Assembly: GCA_947474365.1 (NCBI GenBank)
Contig: CANJIU010000015.1
Span: forward strand, 59,499 to 123,498
Direction: 5' to 3'
Origin: Opitutia bacterium
GTDB taxonomy: Bacteria > Verrucomicrobiota > Verrucomicrobiia > Opitutales > Opitutaceae
Length of the DNA: 64,000 nucleotides
The notes under the pieces were generated by a model that saw only the letters and a program-made list of their open reading frames with translations, searched no databases and was not told where the DNA came from. Position 1 is the first letter of the stretch, and each line of letters opens with the position of its first letter. Below are positions 41,963 to 51,087 of this stretch, one piece after another. The translations under genes were made by a program, and so were the position numbers.

Positions 41963-44122
41963 CTACGTCTGGGCCCCATAATATTTCTTGTAGCTCCGGT
42001 AGTAGCGATAGTTCGAATAGTACTCGATTCTGCGCGGCGAAAGGCCGTTGAGGACGATGCCGAGCACCTCGTTCTTGCCGTTGCGCAGTGCGCGCATGTA
42101 TAGCCGGATGTGTTTTCGAAAGGCGCGGTTGAAGCGGCAGACGTAGACCACTTCATCGATTCGCTCGGCGATCAGCAATGAATCCGTCACGGCGCCGAGG
42201 GGAGGGGAGTCGACGACGACCAAGTCGTATTCCCGCTTCAGCCTTTCCAGTAATTGGCCGAACGCGGGATTTTCCAGCAATTCGGTCGGGCTCTTGGAGC
42301 GTCCTCCTGAGCAGAGGAGCGAGAGGTTTTCCTCGATCTTGATGATCCCGAGGGTCGGGTTCGTCGCGAGATCGCCTTCCAAGGCCGCACCGCCCTCAAA
42401 CCACGTGATCAGGCCGCAGGTGTTCTGCTGCTTGAAATGCCGGTGGAGCATGGGCCGACGCAGATCGCAGTCGATCAGCAAGGTTTTTTTGCTGTGGCGG
42501 GCAAAGGCGCCAGCGACGTTGCAGGAAATCAGGGTCTTGCCTTCGCCGGGAATCGTACTGGTGACCAGAATCGATTTTGGAAAATCGAGCTTCGAGTGAA
42601 TCTTGATCGAACTGTAGACACTCAGAAACGCCTCGACGCCGGGCGCCTGCTTGTTGTCGATCAGGAGGGTGTATTTCTCCTCGTCCTTCATCGCCGCAAG
42701 ATCGGGGATGATGCCCAGCAGGTTCGCGCCAATGAAGGACTCGACATCCCAAGCGCTCTTCACGCGATCATCGATGAAGTTGAGCCCGACGGCGACGCCG
42801 ACGAAAATGAGCAGGCCGATTCCAATGCAGGTGCGGGTCACCTGTGCCTTGTTTGGTGAGACGGCCGAGGAATTGACGGTCGCGCGGTCAAGCGGACGGA
42901 CGGGAATGTTTTCGATATTCTTCACCACCTGCGTGTCATTCATGCGCTTGAGCAGATCGATGTAGTTTCCCTTCTTGGCATCGGACTCGCTCTTGAGGCT
43001 GCGGAACGCGATGCTCATTTCACCCAGATCCATCTGGGCCTTTTCGTGCTTGTTGTACTCTTCCTCGTAGGTTTTCACGCTTTGCCGAACTTCCGCCTGT
43101 CGTGTCCGGAGTTCTGCGATCGCCTGGTCGATTGCGCGTCTGAGGTCAGATTCGGTGACGGTGATTTCGTTGGTCTTTTCAATCACGCGCGGATGCTTCT
43201 CGAAATAGCGCTCCGCCAGCAGACTCATGTCCTGATTCAGTTTGTTGAGCTGGGCCTTGAGCGGAGCGACCGCGAAATGGCTGCCGATTTCCGCGATTTC
43301 CAGCAGGTTCTTGTTTTCCGCCTGAAACGTTTCGATCTGCTTCATCTTCTCATCAATGCGGAGCAGGTTAAGCTTGGCATCTTCGCGGAAGCCGGCTGCA
43401 CGGCGGAGATTTTCGGACACCAGATTCATTGAACTGTCCAGGGAGATGAGGTTCTTGTCCTTCATGTATTTCTGGAGCGCGGCATCCGCCGCCTCGGACT
43501 CCTGTCGGAGCCGGTCGGCCTGCTTGGTGAGAAATTCGACCGCAACATCGTTTCCACCGCTCATTTTGCGAATCAGGTACTGCATGAACACATCGACATA
43601 CTTGTTCGCCACCACAGCCGCCGCCTCCGGATCGCGGTGCGAAACGTTGATGCTGATGATGAAACTGGCGCGGGACGGGGACGGGCTCATCCAACCCATA
43701 TCGATTCCGACTGCGGATGGATCCGTGCCGGGGGGGCTCGACTTGAGCGCCGCACGCTTAAGGATCATTTGTTCTTCCGGGGTGAAAGAATCCCGCACGC
43801 GTGCAGCCAGGGTATTGCTCTGCAGAATCTGCAGGTTCGTATTCATGTCGATGTCCGACCGGACAGAAGGATCGACGACTCCCTGGATGTTCACGACGGT
43901 GTCGGGCTTCTCGAACTGCATCGTCGCTCGTGCGGAATACATCGGAGTCGCCTGCATTTGCTTGTAGCCATATCCGATCGAAATCAGCAGGGCCAGCGGC
44001 AGCGCGATCCAAAGACGCTCCCTCAAGATAATATAGTAATCCCGCAGCGTCCGCCTTTCGACAACTTCGTCGTCGTTATCGGCCGCGGAAGGCGCACGAG
44101 GTTTGGAGGAAACGTCAGCCAT
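41963..44122 (-). CDS. Wzc-type polysaccharide co-polymerase and tyrosine autokinase
   Basis: 719 residues. Two membrane helices (about 37-54 and 432-450) flank a Wzz domain with a long periplasmic coiled coil (200-375). The C-terminal BY-kinase domain has Walker A TSTIPGEGKTLIS (525-530 core), Walker A-prime LLIDCDLRRP and Walker B LVVVDSPPLGAVTDS. The tail is a Tyr cluster (YYSNYRYYRSYKKYYG) for autophosphorylation. It controls chain length and export of a capsule or exopolysaccharide together with Wza, 15 bases upstream. Confidence 0.94.
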   Translation of the reverse strand: MADVSSKPRAPSAADNDDEVVERRTLRDYYIILRERLWIALPLALLISIGYGYKQMQATPMYSARATMQFEKPDTVVNIQGVVDPSVRSDIDMNTNLQILQSNTLAARVRDSFTPEEQMILKRAALKSSPPGTDPSAVGIDMGWMSPSPSRASFIISINVSHRDPEAAAVVANKYVDVFMQYLIRKMSGGNDVAVEFLTKQADRLRQESEAADAALQKYMKDKNLISLDSSMNLVSENLRRAAGFREDAKLNLLRIDEKMKQIETFQAENKNLLEIAEIGSHFAVAPLKAQLNKLNQDMSLLAERYFEKHPRVIEKTNEITVTESDLRRAIDQAIAELRTRQAEVRQSVKTYEEEYNKHEKAQMDLGEMSIAFRSLKSESDAKKGNYIDLLKRMNDTQVVKNIENIPVRPLDRATVNSSAVSPNKAQVTRTCIGIGLLIFVGVAVGLNFIDDRVKSAWDVESFIGANLLGIIPDLAAMKDEEKYTLLIDNKQAPGVEAFLSVYSSIKIHSKLDFPKSILVTSTIPGEGKTLISCNVAGAFARHSKKTLLIDCDLRRPMLHRHFKQQNTCGLITWFEGGAALEGDLATNPTLGIIKIEENLSLLCSGGRSKSPTELLENPAFGQLLERLKREYDLVVVDSPPLGAVTDSLLIAERIDEVVYVCRFNRAFRKHIRLYMRALRNGKNEVLGIVLNGLSPRRIEYYSNYRYYRSYKKYYGAQT

Positions 44123-44137
44123 CGAGATAGGCGGGAT

Positions 44138-44782
44138 TTAGATTATCTTCTCCGGGACGTAGATGATATCGTCCGGTTCGAGGACGAAAGCGGCGTCGCC
44201 CGTGGTGGATTTCTCTTTGCCCTTGAATGCGCTGTCCACGTCAAGGGTGAAAATTTTCAGACTTCCGTCGGGCATCGTGCGGGTGACGCGAACCGCCGTT
44301 CCGCGGGCCGTCTCGCTGAATCCACCGACTTTGGATATCAGTTCCTTGATTGTGATTTCCCGGTCGGCCGGAATTTCCGGGCGCCCCGGCATGTTCACTT
44401 TCCCGCTGATGATGACGCTTCGCGACGAATATTCTTCCACTGTCACGGCAACCTGCGGATTGCGCAGGAATCGGCCGTCGCGATACGCTTTCGCAATTGC
44501 TTCCTGGGCTTCGGCAATGGTCAGGCCTACGAGTCGGATTTCTTGGATATACAAAAGATTGATGGTTCCGGTGGACTCCACACGTTTGCCGCCAACGGTC
44601 AATTCCGGCTCCCCGACAATACCCACGCTCACCCGGTCGCCCCGCGTGATCTTGTAGGCAATATAGTTTTTCTCCGGTTTTGCGGGGGGCGCGGGCTTTG
44701 CTGGTGCGGGCGCTGAAGTCAACCGTCCCGTCGCAAGTACGATCAGTGTCAGGAGGACGAGGCTGTTTGGGAGGTGTTTCAT
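44138..44782 (-). CDS. Wza-type polysaccharide export protein
   Basis: 214 residues, shorter than E. coli Wza. Signal peptide (LVLLTLIVLATGRLTSA) without a lipobox Cys, then a Poly_export domain (YKITRGDRVSVGIVGEPEL; QVAVTVEEYSSRSVIISGKV) and one SLBB domain (ITIKELISKVGGFSETARGT; LEPDDIIYVPE). The lack of the lipid anchor and of a C-terminal amphipathic helix suggests that the outer-membrane pore is completed by another protein, possibly the barrel encoded 4 bases upstream. Confidence 0.9.
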   Translation of the reverse strand: MKHLPNSLVLLTLIVLATGRLTSAPAPAKPAPPAKPEKNYIAYKITRGDRVSVGIVGEPELTVGGKRVESTGTINLLYIQEIRLVGLTIAEAQEAIAKAYRDGRFLRNPQVAVTVEEYSSRSVIISGKVNMPGRPEIPADREITIKELISKVGGFSETARGTAVRVTRTMPDGSLKIFTLDVDSAFKGKEKSTTGDAAFVLEPDDIIYVPEKII

Positions 44783-44786
44783 GGCG

Positions 44787-45968
44787 CTACCAACGGCTTG
44801 AAGCGGTCATGGTCCATGAGGAACGGACAAAGTCGCCGTAGCTGATGGTTGACCAGTTTTTGAACCACGAATAGGAGATTGAAGCCTTGAAATGCTCGTT
44901 CATCGAGTAATTGAGAGAAGCGGACCAGGTAATGTAATCATCATGCCGGTGTGGACCGAACACGGGCGGTGGACCGGGTGAAACCAACACGCGCCCAGCG
45001 TCACCCAGGAATCGACTGTCGCCAAACGCCAGCGTGGCGACGGCGCTCCAGTGGGAATTGAAAGCGTATTTCGTGTCAAAGTTGGCGTTGGTCGTGTCGA
45101 CGACCCCACCGGTCGGGGTGAAGGAAAGATCCTTGGAGAGCGATCCGCTTAGATTTAGTTTCTTGCTGCCGAAAGGAAAGCTGACGGGCGCGCTGACGGT
45201 CCAAGAGTTGATGGGCGGCGGATGGCCTGGACCGTTGGAGATCCGCGTTTGGTAGCCGACACGAAGACCTCCATTGACGCCTCTGATTATCTTGCCGTTC
45301 AGCCCGAGTGAAAAGTTATGATCCGTACTCGAGAGTTGCTTTGAAGTTTCGCTGTAGCGATAGCGATATCCCATAATCAAATCACGTTCGGTCGTGAGAA
45401 TGTGGAGAAGATCCATGGAGGCGCTGTAGCTCTTGAGGCTCGCGAACGCGTTTTCATCCAAATACCGGCGCGAGGAATATCCTAATGAGCCCGCAAGGGT
45501 GTAGGTGCCGGATATCGGATATTTGAAGTTTAACCCGATTGGAATGTTCCATGACGTGCTGCGGACATTTACCGCGGCATCGGCGCGGCTTTCCTTCGAG
45601 CCGCTAAACGTTAGAGAGCCGGTGGTCCGCCCTGTTTGCTTGGTAAACTCCAATCCGAGCGAGGGATTGTTGAAATCCTGCCCCTTGATGGTTGCGAAGT
45701 GGGACGAACCCACCGAGGCGTTTGCGTTTACGCCAATCCACCCAGCCCTCCGGGTGTATTCTGCACTTAGCGAACTGGAATAGACGTAATCGCCGCGGTT
45801 GTCGCTGTTGGCGAAAACATTGGAGTCACGACTCACCGAAACGGACGCGTTCACGAAAATTCGATCGTGACCTTCGTTCAGGGCGACCAAGGCGTGGGCA
45901 GGCGTCGCTGCTACGTATGATGCCAGCACCAACGCCAACACCCCGCGAAATTCTTGCCATGATGTCAT
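44787..45968 (-). CDS. Outer-membrane beta-barrel protein of the polysaccharide operon
   Basis: 393 residues with a signal peptide (ALVLASYVAATPAHA). The rest is an almost continuous series of amphipathic strands with aromatic girdles (YVYSSSLSAEYTRRAGWIGV, LTTERDLIMGYRYRYSETS), ending TMTASSRW with a terminal aromatic. This is the pattern of EpsL/BBP2-type barrels found in exopolysaccharide loci. Its position between a FecR-like protein and Wza suggests an outer-membrane secretion port. Confidence 0.8.
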   Translation of the reverse strand: MTSWQEFRGVLALVLASYVAATPAHALVALNEGHDRIFVNASVSVSRDSNVFANSDNRGDYVYSSSLSAEYTRRAGWIGVNANASVGSSHFATIKGQDFNNPSLGLEFTKQTGRTTGSLTFSGSKESRADAAVNVRSTSWNIPIGLNFKYPISGTYTLAGSLGYSSRRYLDENAFASLKSYSASMDLLHILTTERDLIMGYRYRYSETSKQLSSTDHNFSLGLNGKIIRGVNGGLRVGYQTRISNGPGHPPPINSWTVSAPVSFPFGSKKLNLSGSLSKDLSFTPTGGVVDTTNANFDTKYAFNSHWSAVATLAFGDSRFLGDAGRVLVSPGPPPVFGPHRHDDYITWSASLNYSMNEHFKASISYSWFKNWSTISYGDFVRSSWTMTASSRW

Positions 45969-45996
45969 CAGCTCTCAGCTGCGAATGCGGCCGTTT

Positions 45997-47040
45997 TCAG
46001 CGGCTTGGTCCGTTCGTGGAGGTAATGATCCGGGCCGGACTGATCGTATACTGCACGGGCAGGTTGGTCGGAACGATCTCCACCGGCACGATCTCGCGAA
46101 TCGTAATGCTGCTCGCCCCGCCACTGTTGCCATCGAAGGCAGTCACGGCGCCGTTGGTTGTCCCTCCGGTGCCTGTCGTGTCACCGCCATCTCCGGTCCG
46201 CCCTCCTCCGCCTGACGTCACCTTGTTTGATCCACTTCGATCCGGGCCGTCCATCGTTCGCTCGCGCACCTCGAAGTAAACCGTCTTTTTCGCCATGCAT
46301 GCCATTGCAACTTTGTCGTCTAGTTGGGGCATTTCCGCCTTGGGGATTTTTTCAATCTGAACGATGTTGGGCTGGCCGGGAGGTCCTGGCCGAATGATGG
46401 CCTGTTCCCCAGTTCTGAGGGTGTTTCCCGCCAAGTCATTCGCTCCGGCCCGGACGGTACTGTCACCCTCAAGCATGGATATTCTTGTCACTCCCTGTGA
46501 CGCCTCGATCACCACCTTTCGGCCGCGAATGCTGACGGACCCCTGGGGCGTCTGGTAGGTCATGTTGCTGCCGGCGACGAGTTTGCTGTTACAAAGCCCG
46601 ACCGTGCCACGAGCGAGAAACGCCTGCGTCTGGGAAATTGACGGCTCTGACTCAATATCTGCGCGATTCGGCGTAAACGGTTCCTGCATAAACGTGCGCA
46701 TTTCGACTCTGGTGTCGGCGTCGAAAAATGCCCCTGTCCCGTTTGAGTACACCATTGTTGAAAAATTCTTGCTTCGTTCACTTTTTGACTCGGGCTTCTT
46801 TGTCTCAATTACGGTGCCCTGCGCCGTATAGACGGAGCGTTTCGCCACGTCTTCGATCGCGTCGCCGGTGTCAATTATCGCATCGCCACTGACGTCTGCC
46901 ACGTAAACCTTGCTCGCCGGGTTCTTGTTTTTCGCTTGGGCTATGGCTGAACTGGGGGCCAATGCCAGTGCGAGGAGAGTTGCGATTGAAACGGAAAGAA
47001 CGGACGACCCGGTGGAAGGATATCGGCTTTGGAGGTTCAT
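45997..47040 (-). CDS. Exported FecR-domain protein
   Basis: 347 residues. Signal peptide (LSVSIATLLALALAPSSAIAQ). A FecR-like beta domain lies at about 75-225 (LARGTVGLCNSKLVAG, YQTPQGSVSIRGRKVVIEA, STVRAGANDLAGNTLRTGEQAII). A Gly/Thr-rich linker (GGGGRTGDGGDTTGTGGTT) precedes a short C-terminal strand region. It lacks the inner-membrane helix of sigma regulators, so it is more likely a periplasmic or surface structural protein of the export operon. First gene of that operon. Confidence 0.78.
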   Translation of the reverse strand: MNLQSRYPSTGSSVLSVSIATLLALALAPSSAIAQAKNKNPASKVYVADVSGDAIIDTGDAIEDVAKRSVYTAQGTVIETKKPESKSERSKNFSTMVYSNGTGAFFDADTRVEMRTFMQEPFTPNRADIESEPSISQTQAFLARGTVGLCNSKLVAGSNMTYQTPQGSVSIRGRKVVIEASQGVTRISMLEGDSTVRAGANDLAGNTLRTGEQAIIRPGPPGQPNIVQIEKIPKAEMPQLDDKVAMACMAKKTVYFEVRERTMDGPDRSGSNKVTSGGGGRTGDGGDTTGTGGTTNGAVTAFDGNSGGASSITIREIVPVEIVPTNLPVQYTISPARIITSTNGPSR

Positions 47041-47089
47041 AATGTTTCAAATTTTGCGAATTACGCTTGGCAACTGGATGATGAAATAT

Positions 47090-47102
47090 GGGGTTTTACC
47101 CC
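47090..47102. promoter_or_regulatory. Short palindrome upstream of the polysaccharide operon
   Basis: GGGGT-TTT-ACCCC lies in an unusually AT-rich 94-base gap between leuS and the FecR-like gene. It overlaps a second pair TTTAC/GTAAA on the minus strand. No T-run follows. It may be an operator for the polysaccharide operon; the arms are only 5 bases, so chance is possible. Confidence 0.3.
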
Positions 47103-47134
47103 TAGTAAAGGCAAGCGCGGACTGTTATTTTATG

Positions 47135-49714
47135 TCATTCAGTAACAACATTTAAAATTTTTCCTGGTACAAAAACGATGCGTTTGATCGTTTTCCCATC
47201 GAGATGAGGAGCTACTCGGGGATTCGCTCTCGCCAGCGCCACCGCAGTTTCCTGGGTGAGCCCGACCGGTACGAGTTGGTCGCCGCGATGCTTACCGTTT
47301 ACTTGAAAGACGAGTTTTGTTTCCGTCACCGTCAGTCGGTTCGCTTCATACTTTGGCCACGGCTGTGCCATGATCGGTGCCTGACCTCCGAGACGTGACC
47401 ATAATTCCTCCGCGATATGTGGCGCGAATGGCGCGAGCAACTGGACAAAGGCTTGGACCGTTCCGGAAGAGACTATCGGGGTCTTTTGCAGCGCGTTGCT
47501 GAAAATCATCATTTGCGAGATCGCCGTGTTGAATCGGAGCGCCTCGATGTCTTCTCCAACTTTTTTGATCGTTTCGTGCAGCAGTTTGGTGAGTTCCGCC
47601 GGCTCGTTCGTGCCGGCGTTGGCGGTTGTAATTTTTGCGCTCAGCGCTCCGTCTGTTCCCACGATTTCCCGCCATACTTTTTGGAGAAATCGGTGGACTC
47701 CTTCGATGTTACGTGCGTTCCACGGTTTCATCGCCTCAAGTGGACCCAGGAACATCAGGTACAGCCGGAGTGAATCCGTCCCGTGCGATGCGATGATGGT
47801 GTCGGGGTTGACGACGTTGCCGCGGCTTTTCGACATTTTTTCCCCGTCCTCTCCCAGAATAATTCCCTGATGGAATAATTTTGTGAAAGGTTCGCTGCCC
47901 GGCACAACACCCATGTCAAACAGTACCTTGTGCCAGAATCGTGCATAGAGAAGATGTAGTACGGCGTGTTCGGCTCCGCCGACATAGAGGTCTGGACTTC
48001 CCCAGTAGCGCAGAGCGTCCGGTGCGGCGAGTGCATCCCGATTCTTGGGATCGACGAAACGCAAATAATACCAGCACGAGCCGGCCCATTGGGGCATTGT
48101 GTTAGTCTCGCGCCGACCGCGCACCCAGAATTCGCCCTCGGGTTTGAGCGCTGTCGCGGGAACGGATTCTCCCGACTTACAATTGAACCAAATTTCCACC
48201 CAGTCCGTTTCGTTGGCCAACGGACTCTCGCCTCCCCCGCTTGGGAGGTATGACTTCACCTCTGGCAATTCAAGCGGCAACGCCGCCGCCGGAAGGGGCA
48301 GCGCGAAATGGATGGTCCCATTTTGCTTAAACGTGACGGGCGTGCACGGGAGTGCCGCTGGGCAAATGGCTTTCGCTTTGGTGTAGTTCGCCTCATCCAC
48401 CCAAACGATGGGGAACGGTTCGCCCCAATAGCGCTGTCGGGAAAAAAGCCAGTCTCGCAACTTGTAGTTCACGGTTGCCTGAGCCACTCCTCGGGCACTG
48501 AGGCTTTGGGTGATCTTTTGCTTCGCATCGGACCACGCCATCCCGTCGTAGCCGGGAGAATTGATGAGCGTGCCGTCTCCCACGAAGGGGAGGTTCGCCG
48601 TTCCGTCACGGTCCACGATTACCTGCACGATTGGGAGCGAATATTGCTGGGCGAATTCGTGGTCGCGCTCGTCGTGCGCGGGTACGGCCATGATCGCGCC
48701 GGTGCCATAGCCCATCAGAACGTAGTCGGCGATCCAGATGGGAACGCGTTGACCATTGACAGGGTTGATTGCGTACGAACCGCTGAAAACCCCCGATTTT
48801 CCCTTCGCGAGATCGGTCCGCTCCAAGTCACTCTTGGCACTGGCTCTCTTGCGATAGGCCTCAATCTCTGACCGTCGCTCCGGAGTGGTCAGGGCGTTTG
48901 CCAGGGGGTGTTCCGGGGCAAGCACCATGTATGTACATCCGAACAAGGTATCGGGTCGGGTCGTGAAAATTTTCAGCTGTCCGAGATCCGTCCGCTCCAA
49001 GTCGAACAGGATCTCCGCTCCTTCGCTTCGACCAATCCATGACTCCTGCATCCGCTTGGTGGAATCGGGCCAATCAACGTCCTTCAAGTCGGCGAGCAGG
49101 CGCTCCGCGTAGGCGGTGATGCGTAGGACCCATTGTCGCAGATTGCGCCGTTCGACAGGAAAGCCTCCGACCTCACTCTTTCCATCAATCACCTCCTCGT
49201 TCGCCAGCACGGTCTTCAGTTCCGGGCACCACCACACCGGGCGTTCGTCCACGTAGGCTAGGCCGCGCTGAAACAACTGGAGAAAAATCCACTGCGTCCA
49301 ACGGAAATATTTGGGATCGGTCGTGTCGATCTCCCGGTCCCAATCATAGGAAAACCCCAGCGATTTGATCTGCCGCCTGAAGTTGGCGATATTGTTGAGT
49401 GTGTTCGAAGCGGGGTGAGTTCCGGTCTTCACCGCATGCTGCTCGGCTGGCAGTCCGAAGGCATCCCAACCAATCGGATGCAGGACGTTGAAGCCCTTCG
49501 CCCGTTTGTATCGGGCGAGGATGTCCGTGGCTGTATACCCCTCCGGGTGGCCGATGTGTAGCCCGGCGCCCGATGGGTAAGGGAACATGTCCAGCACGTA
49601 GAATTTCGGCTTCGGCGAGCTGTTGTCGGCGCGAAACGAACCATTTTGTTCCCAGAAGGTTTGCCAGTGCGGCTCAATCTCGTGGAAGTTGTAGTCAATG
49701 CACTTGGTAGCCAT
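47135..49714 (-). CDS. leuS: Leucyl-tRNA synthetase
   Basis: 859 residues from ATG 49714 (MATKCIDYNFHEIEPHWQ); upstream codons are not part of the family. Class I signatures: HIGH motif as GLHIGHPEGYTATDI and KMSKS motif as GEKMSKSRGNVVNP. The CP1 editing domain is intact (FTTRPDTLFGCTYMVLAPE; AHDERDHEFA). C-terminal anticodon-binding and Leu-specific domains are complete. It charges tRNA-Leu. Its start is only 17 bases from the divergent start of the HtrA gene. Confidence 0.97.
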   Translation of the reverse strand: MATKCIDYNFHEIEPHWQTFWEQNGSFRADNSSPKPKFYVLDMFPYPSGAGLHIGHPEGYTATDILARYKRAKGFNVLHPIGWDAFGLPAEQHAVKTGTHPASNTLNNIANFRRQIKSLGFSYDWDREIDTTDPKYFRWTQWIFLQLFQRGLAYVDERPVWWCPELKTVLANEEVIDGKSEVGGFPVERRNLRQWVLRITAYAERLLADLKDVDWPDSTKRMQESWIGRSEGAEILFDLERTDLGQLKIFTTRPDTLFGCTYMVLAPEHPLANALTTPERRSEIEAYRKRASAKSDLERTDLAKGKSGVFSGSYAINPVNGQRVPIWIADYVLMGYGTGAIMAVPAHDERDHEFAQQYSLPIVQVIVDRDGTANLPFVGDGTLINSPGYDGMAWSDAKQKITQSLSARGVAQATVNYKLRDWLFSRQRYWGEPFPIVWVDEANYTKAKAICPAALPCTPVTFKQNGTIHFALPLPAAALPLELPEVKSYLPSGGGESPLANETDWVEIWFNCKSGESVPATALKPEGEFWVRGRRETNTMPQWAGSCWYYLRFVDPKNRDALAAPDALRYWGSPDLYVGGAEHAVLHLLYARFWHKVLFDMGVVPGSEPFTKLFHQGIILGEDGEKMSKSRGNVVNPDTIIASHGTDSLRLYLMFLGPLEAMKPWNARNIEGVHRFLQKVWREIVGTDGALSAKITTANAGTNEPAELTKLLHETIKKVGEDIEALRFNTAISQMMIFSNALQKTPIVSSGTVQAFVQLLAPFAPHIAEELWSRLGGQAPIMAQPWPKYEANRLTVTETKLVFQVNGKHRGDQLVPVGLTQETAVALARANPRVAPHLDGKTIKRIVFVPGKILNVVTE

Positions 49715-49731
49715 CGTATGAACCCGCCACT

Positions 49732-51087
49732 GTGAAACCTTTCTTCGCCCGGTCAATCTCCGCGCTGCCCGCCTTTTTTCTCCTCGGAATTTCGTCCTTT
49801 CTGCCCTCTGCCACCGCGGCGATGAGCCGCGGCTTTGGCCAATTGCTCGAATCCGTCGTTCGGATCGACGTCAGGGAAATCGCGTTCGAAGCGGGTTCGC
49901 GCCGCTACGCTGCCAGCATTGGCTCAGGCGTCATTCTTTCGGCCGACGGGATCGTCCTGACCAACGCTCACGTTGCCAGTCCCCGTGCGGTGGAACTTAA
50001 CATCACCCTCTCGAACTTGGAACGGGTTGGAGCCAAGCTTGTTGGATGGGACCATTGGACGGATTTGGCCGTACTTCGAATTGACATGAACGAGGTGAAG
50101 CGGCGCGGTTTCAAATTGAGCGCCGCAAAATTCGGCGACAGTGGTGCGCTCTACCCGGGACAGGTGGTGTACGCGGTGGGAACTCCCCATGGTCTGACGC
50201 GCACCGTCACGCGTGGCATTGTTTCAAACAACAACCGTTATTTTGAGGACAACCGAGGGATTGGCGGCTACGAGACGGGCGCTTTCAACACCTGGCTCCA
50301 GACCGATGCCGCGATCAATCCCGGCAATTCGGGCGGTCCGTTAGTGACCGAAGACGGCCGGGTGATTGGAATTTCCTCCCGTGGCTATATGGGCGCGAAC
50401 AACCTGGGATTTGCTATCCCATCATCCACCGCAAAGAGCGTAATGGAGAGATTGGTGAGGGATGGGACGATTGTTCGCAGTTACGTGGGGATCGTTCCGG
50501 GCGCTTTGCAGGATCTGGAGAATTTTTTCTCCCTGGCTCTCAATACCGGCATGCTCGTCAACAGCGTGGACCCCGGATCGCCGGCGGCGAAGGCGGGCAT
50601 TCGGGGCGGGGACATCGTGCTATCGATCGGCGGCGCAAAGGTTGACGGACGTTTCCCCGAACAACTTCCCCCGATTCAAAATCTAATCGCGAGCCAGCCG
50701 GTGGGGGTGGCGCTAAAATTCTCCATCAAACGCGGCGCCGAAACCAGGGAATTTTCCGTCATCACCGAGAAACTCGAAAGCCGGGTTGGTGAAGAATGGG
50801 CATTGGAAAAATGGGGACTGAGCGTGCGCAAGGTTTCCCGGGCTTTCGCGCGGGAGAATCAGTTGGAAGACACTGCTGGTGTACTCGTCATCGGAGTGCA
50901 GCCGGGATTTCCCGCGGATGTGGCCGGCGTTTCCCGGGGAGATGTCATCACGAAAATCAACCAGCAGCCAATCACATCACTTGAGGTGATGCGGTCCTCG
51001 CACAACGCGTACGAGGCGAACCCGGCGCCCACCTTGCTGGAAACCCAGCGGAACCGACGGGTTTCGCTCTATATCTTGAAACCATGA
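49732..51087 (+). CDS. HtrA/DegP-like serine protease
   Basis: 451 residues from GTG 49732. Signal peptide (ALPAFFLLGISSFLPSATAA). The trypsin-like domain has an intact triad: H80 (IVLTNAHVAS), D111 (HWTDLAVLRID) and S200 (INPGNSGGPLV). A first PDZ domain is clear (LVNSVDPGSPAAKAGIRGGD) and a second follows (VLVIGVQPGFPADVAGVSRGD). It should act in the periplasm as protease or chaperone. The next gene, coupled by ATGA, is a protease-dead relative. Confidence 0.92.
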   Translation: MKPFFARSISALPAFFLLGISSFLPSATAAMSRGFGQLLESVVRIDVREIAFEAGSRRYAASIGSGVILSADGIVLTNAHVASPRAVELNITLSNLERVGAKLVGWDHWTDLAVLRIDMNEVKRRGFKLSAAKFGDSGALYPGQVVYAVGTPHGLTRTVTRGIVSNNNRYFEDNRGIGGYETGAFNTWLQTDAAINPGNSGGPLVTEDGRVIGISSRGYMGANNLGFAIPSSTAKSVMERLVRDGTIVRSYVGIVPGALQDLENFFSLALNTGMLVNSVDPGSPAAKAGIRGGDIVLSIGGAKVDGRFPEQLPPIQNLIASQPVGVALKFSIKRGAETREFSVITEKLESRVGEEWALEKWGLSVRKVSRAFARENQLEDTAGVLVIGVQPGFPADVAGVSRGDVITKINQQPITSLEVMRSSHNAYEANPAPTLLETQRNRRVSLYILKP

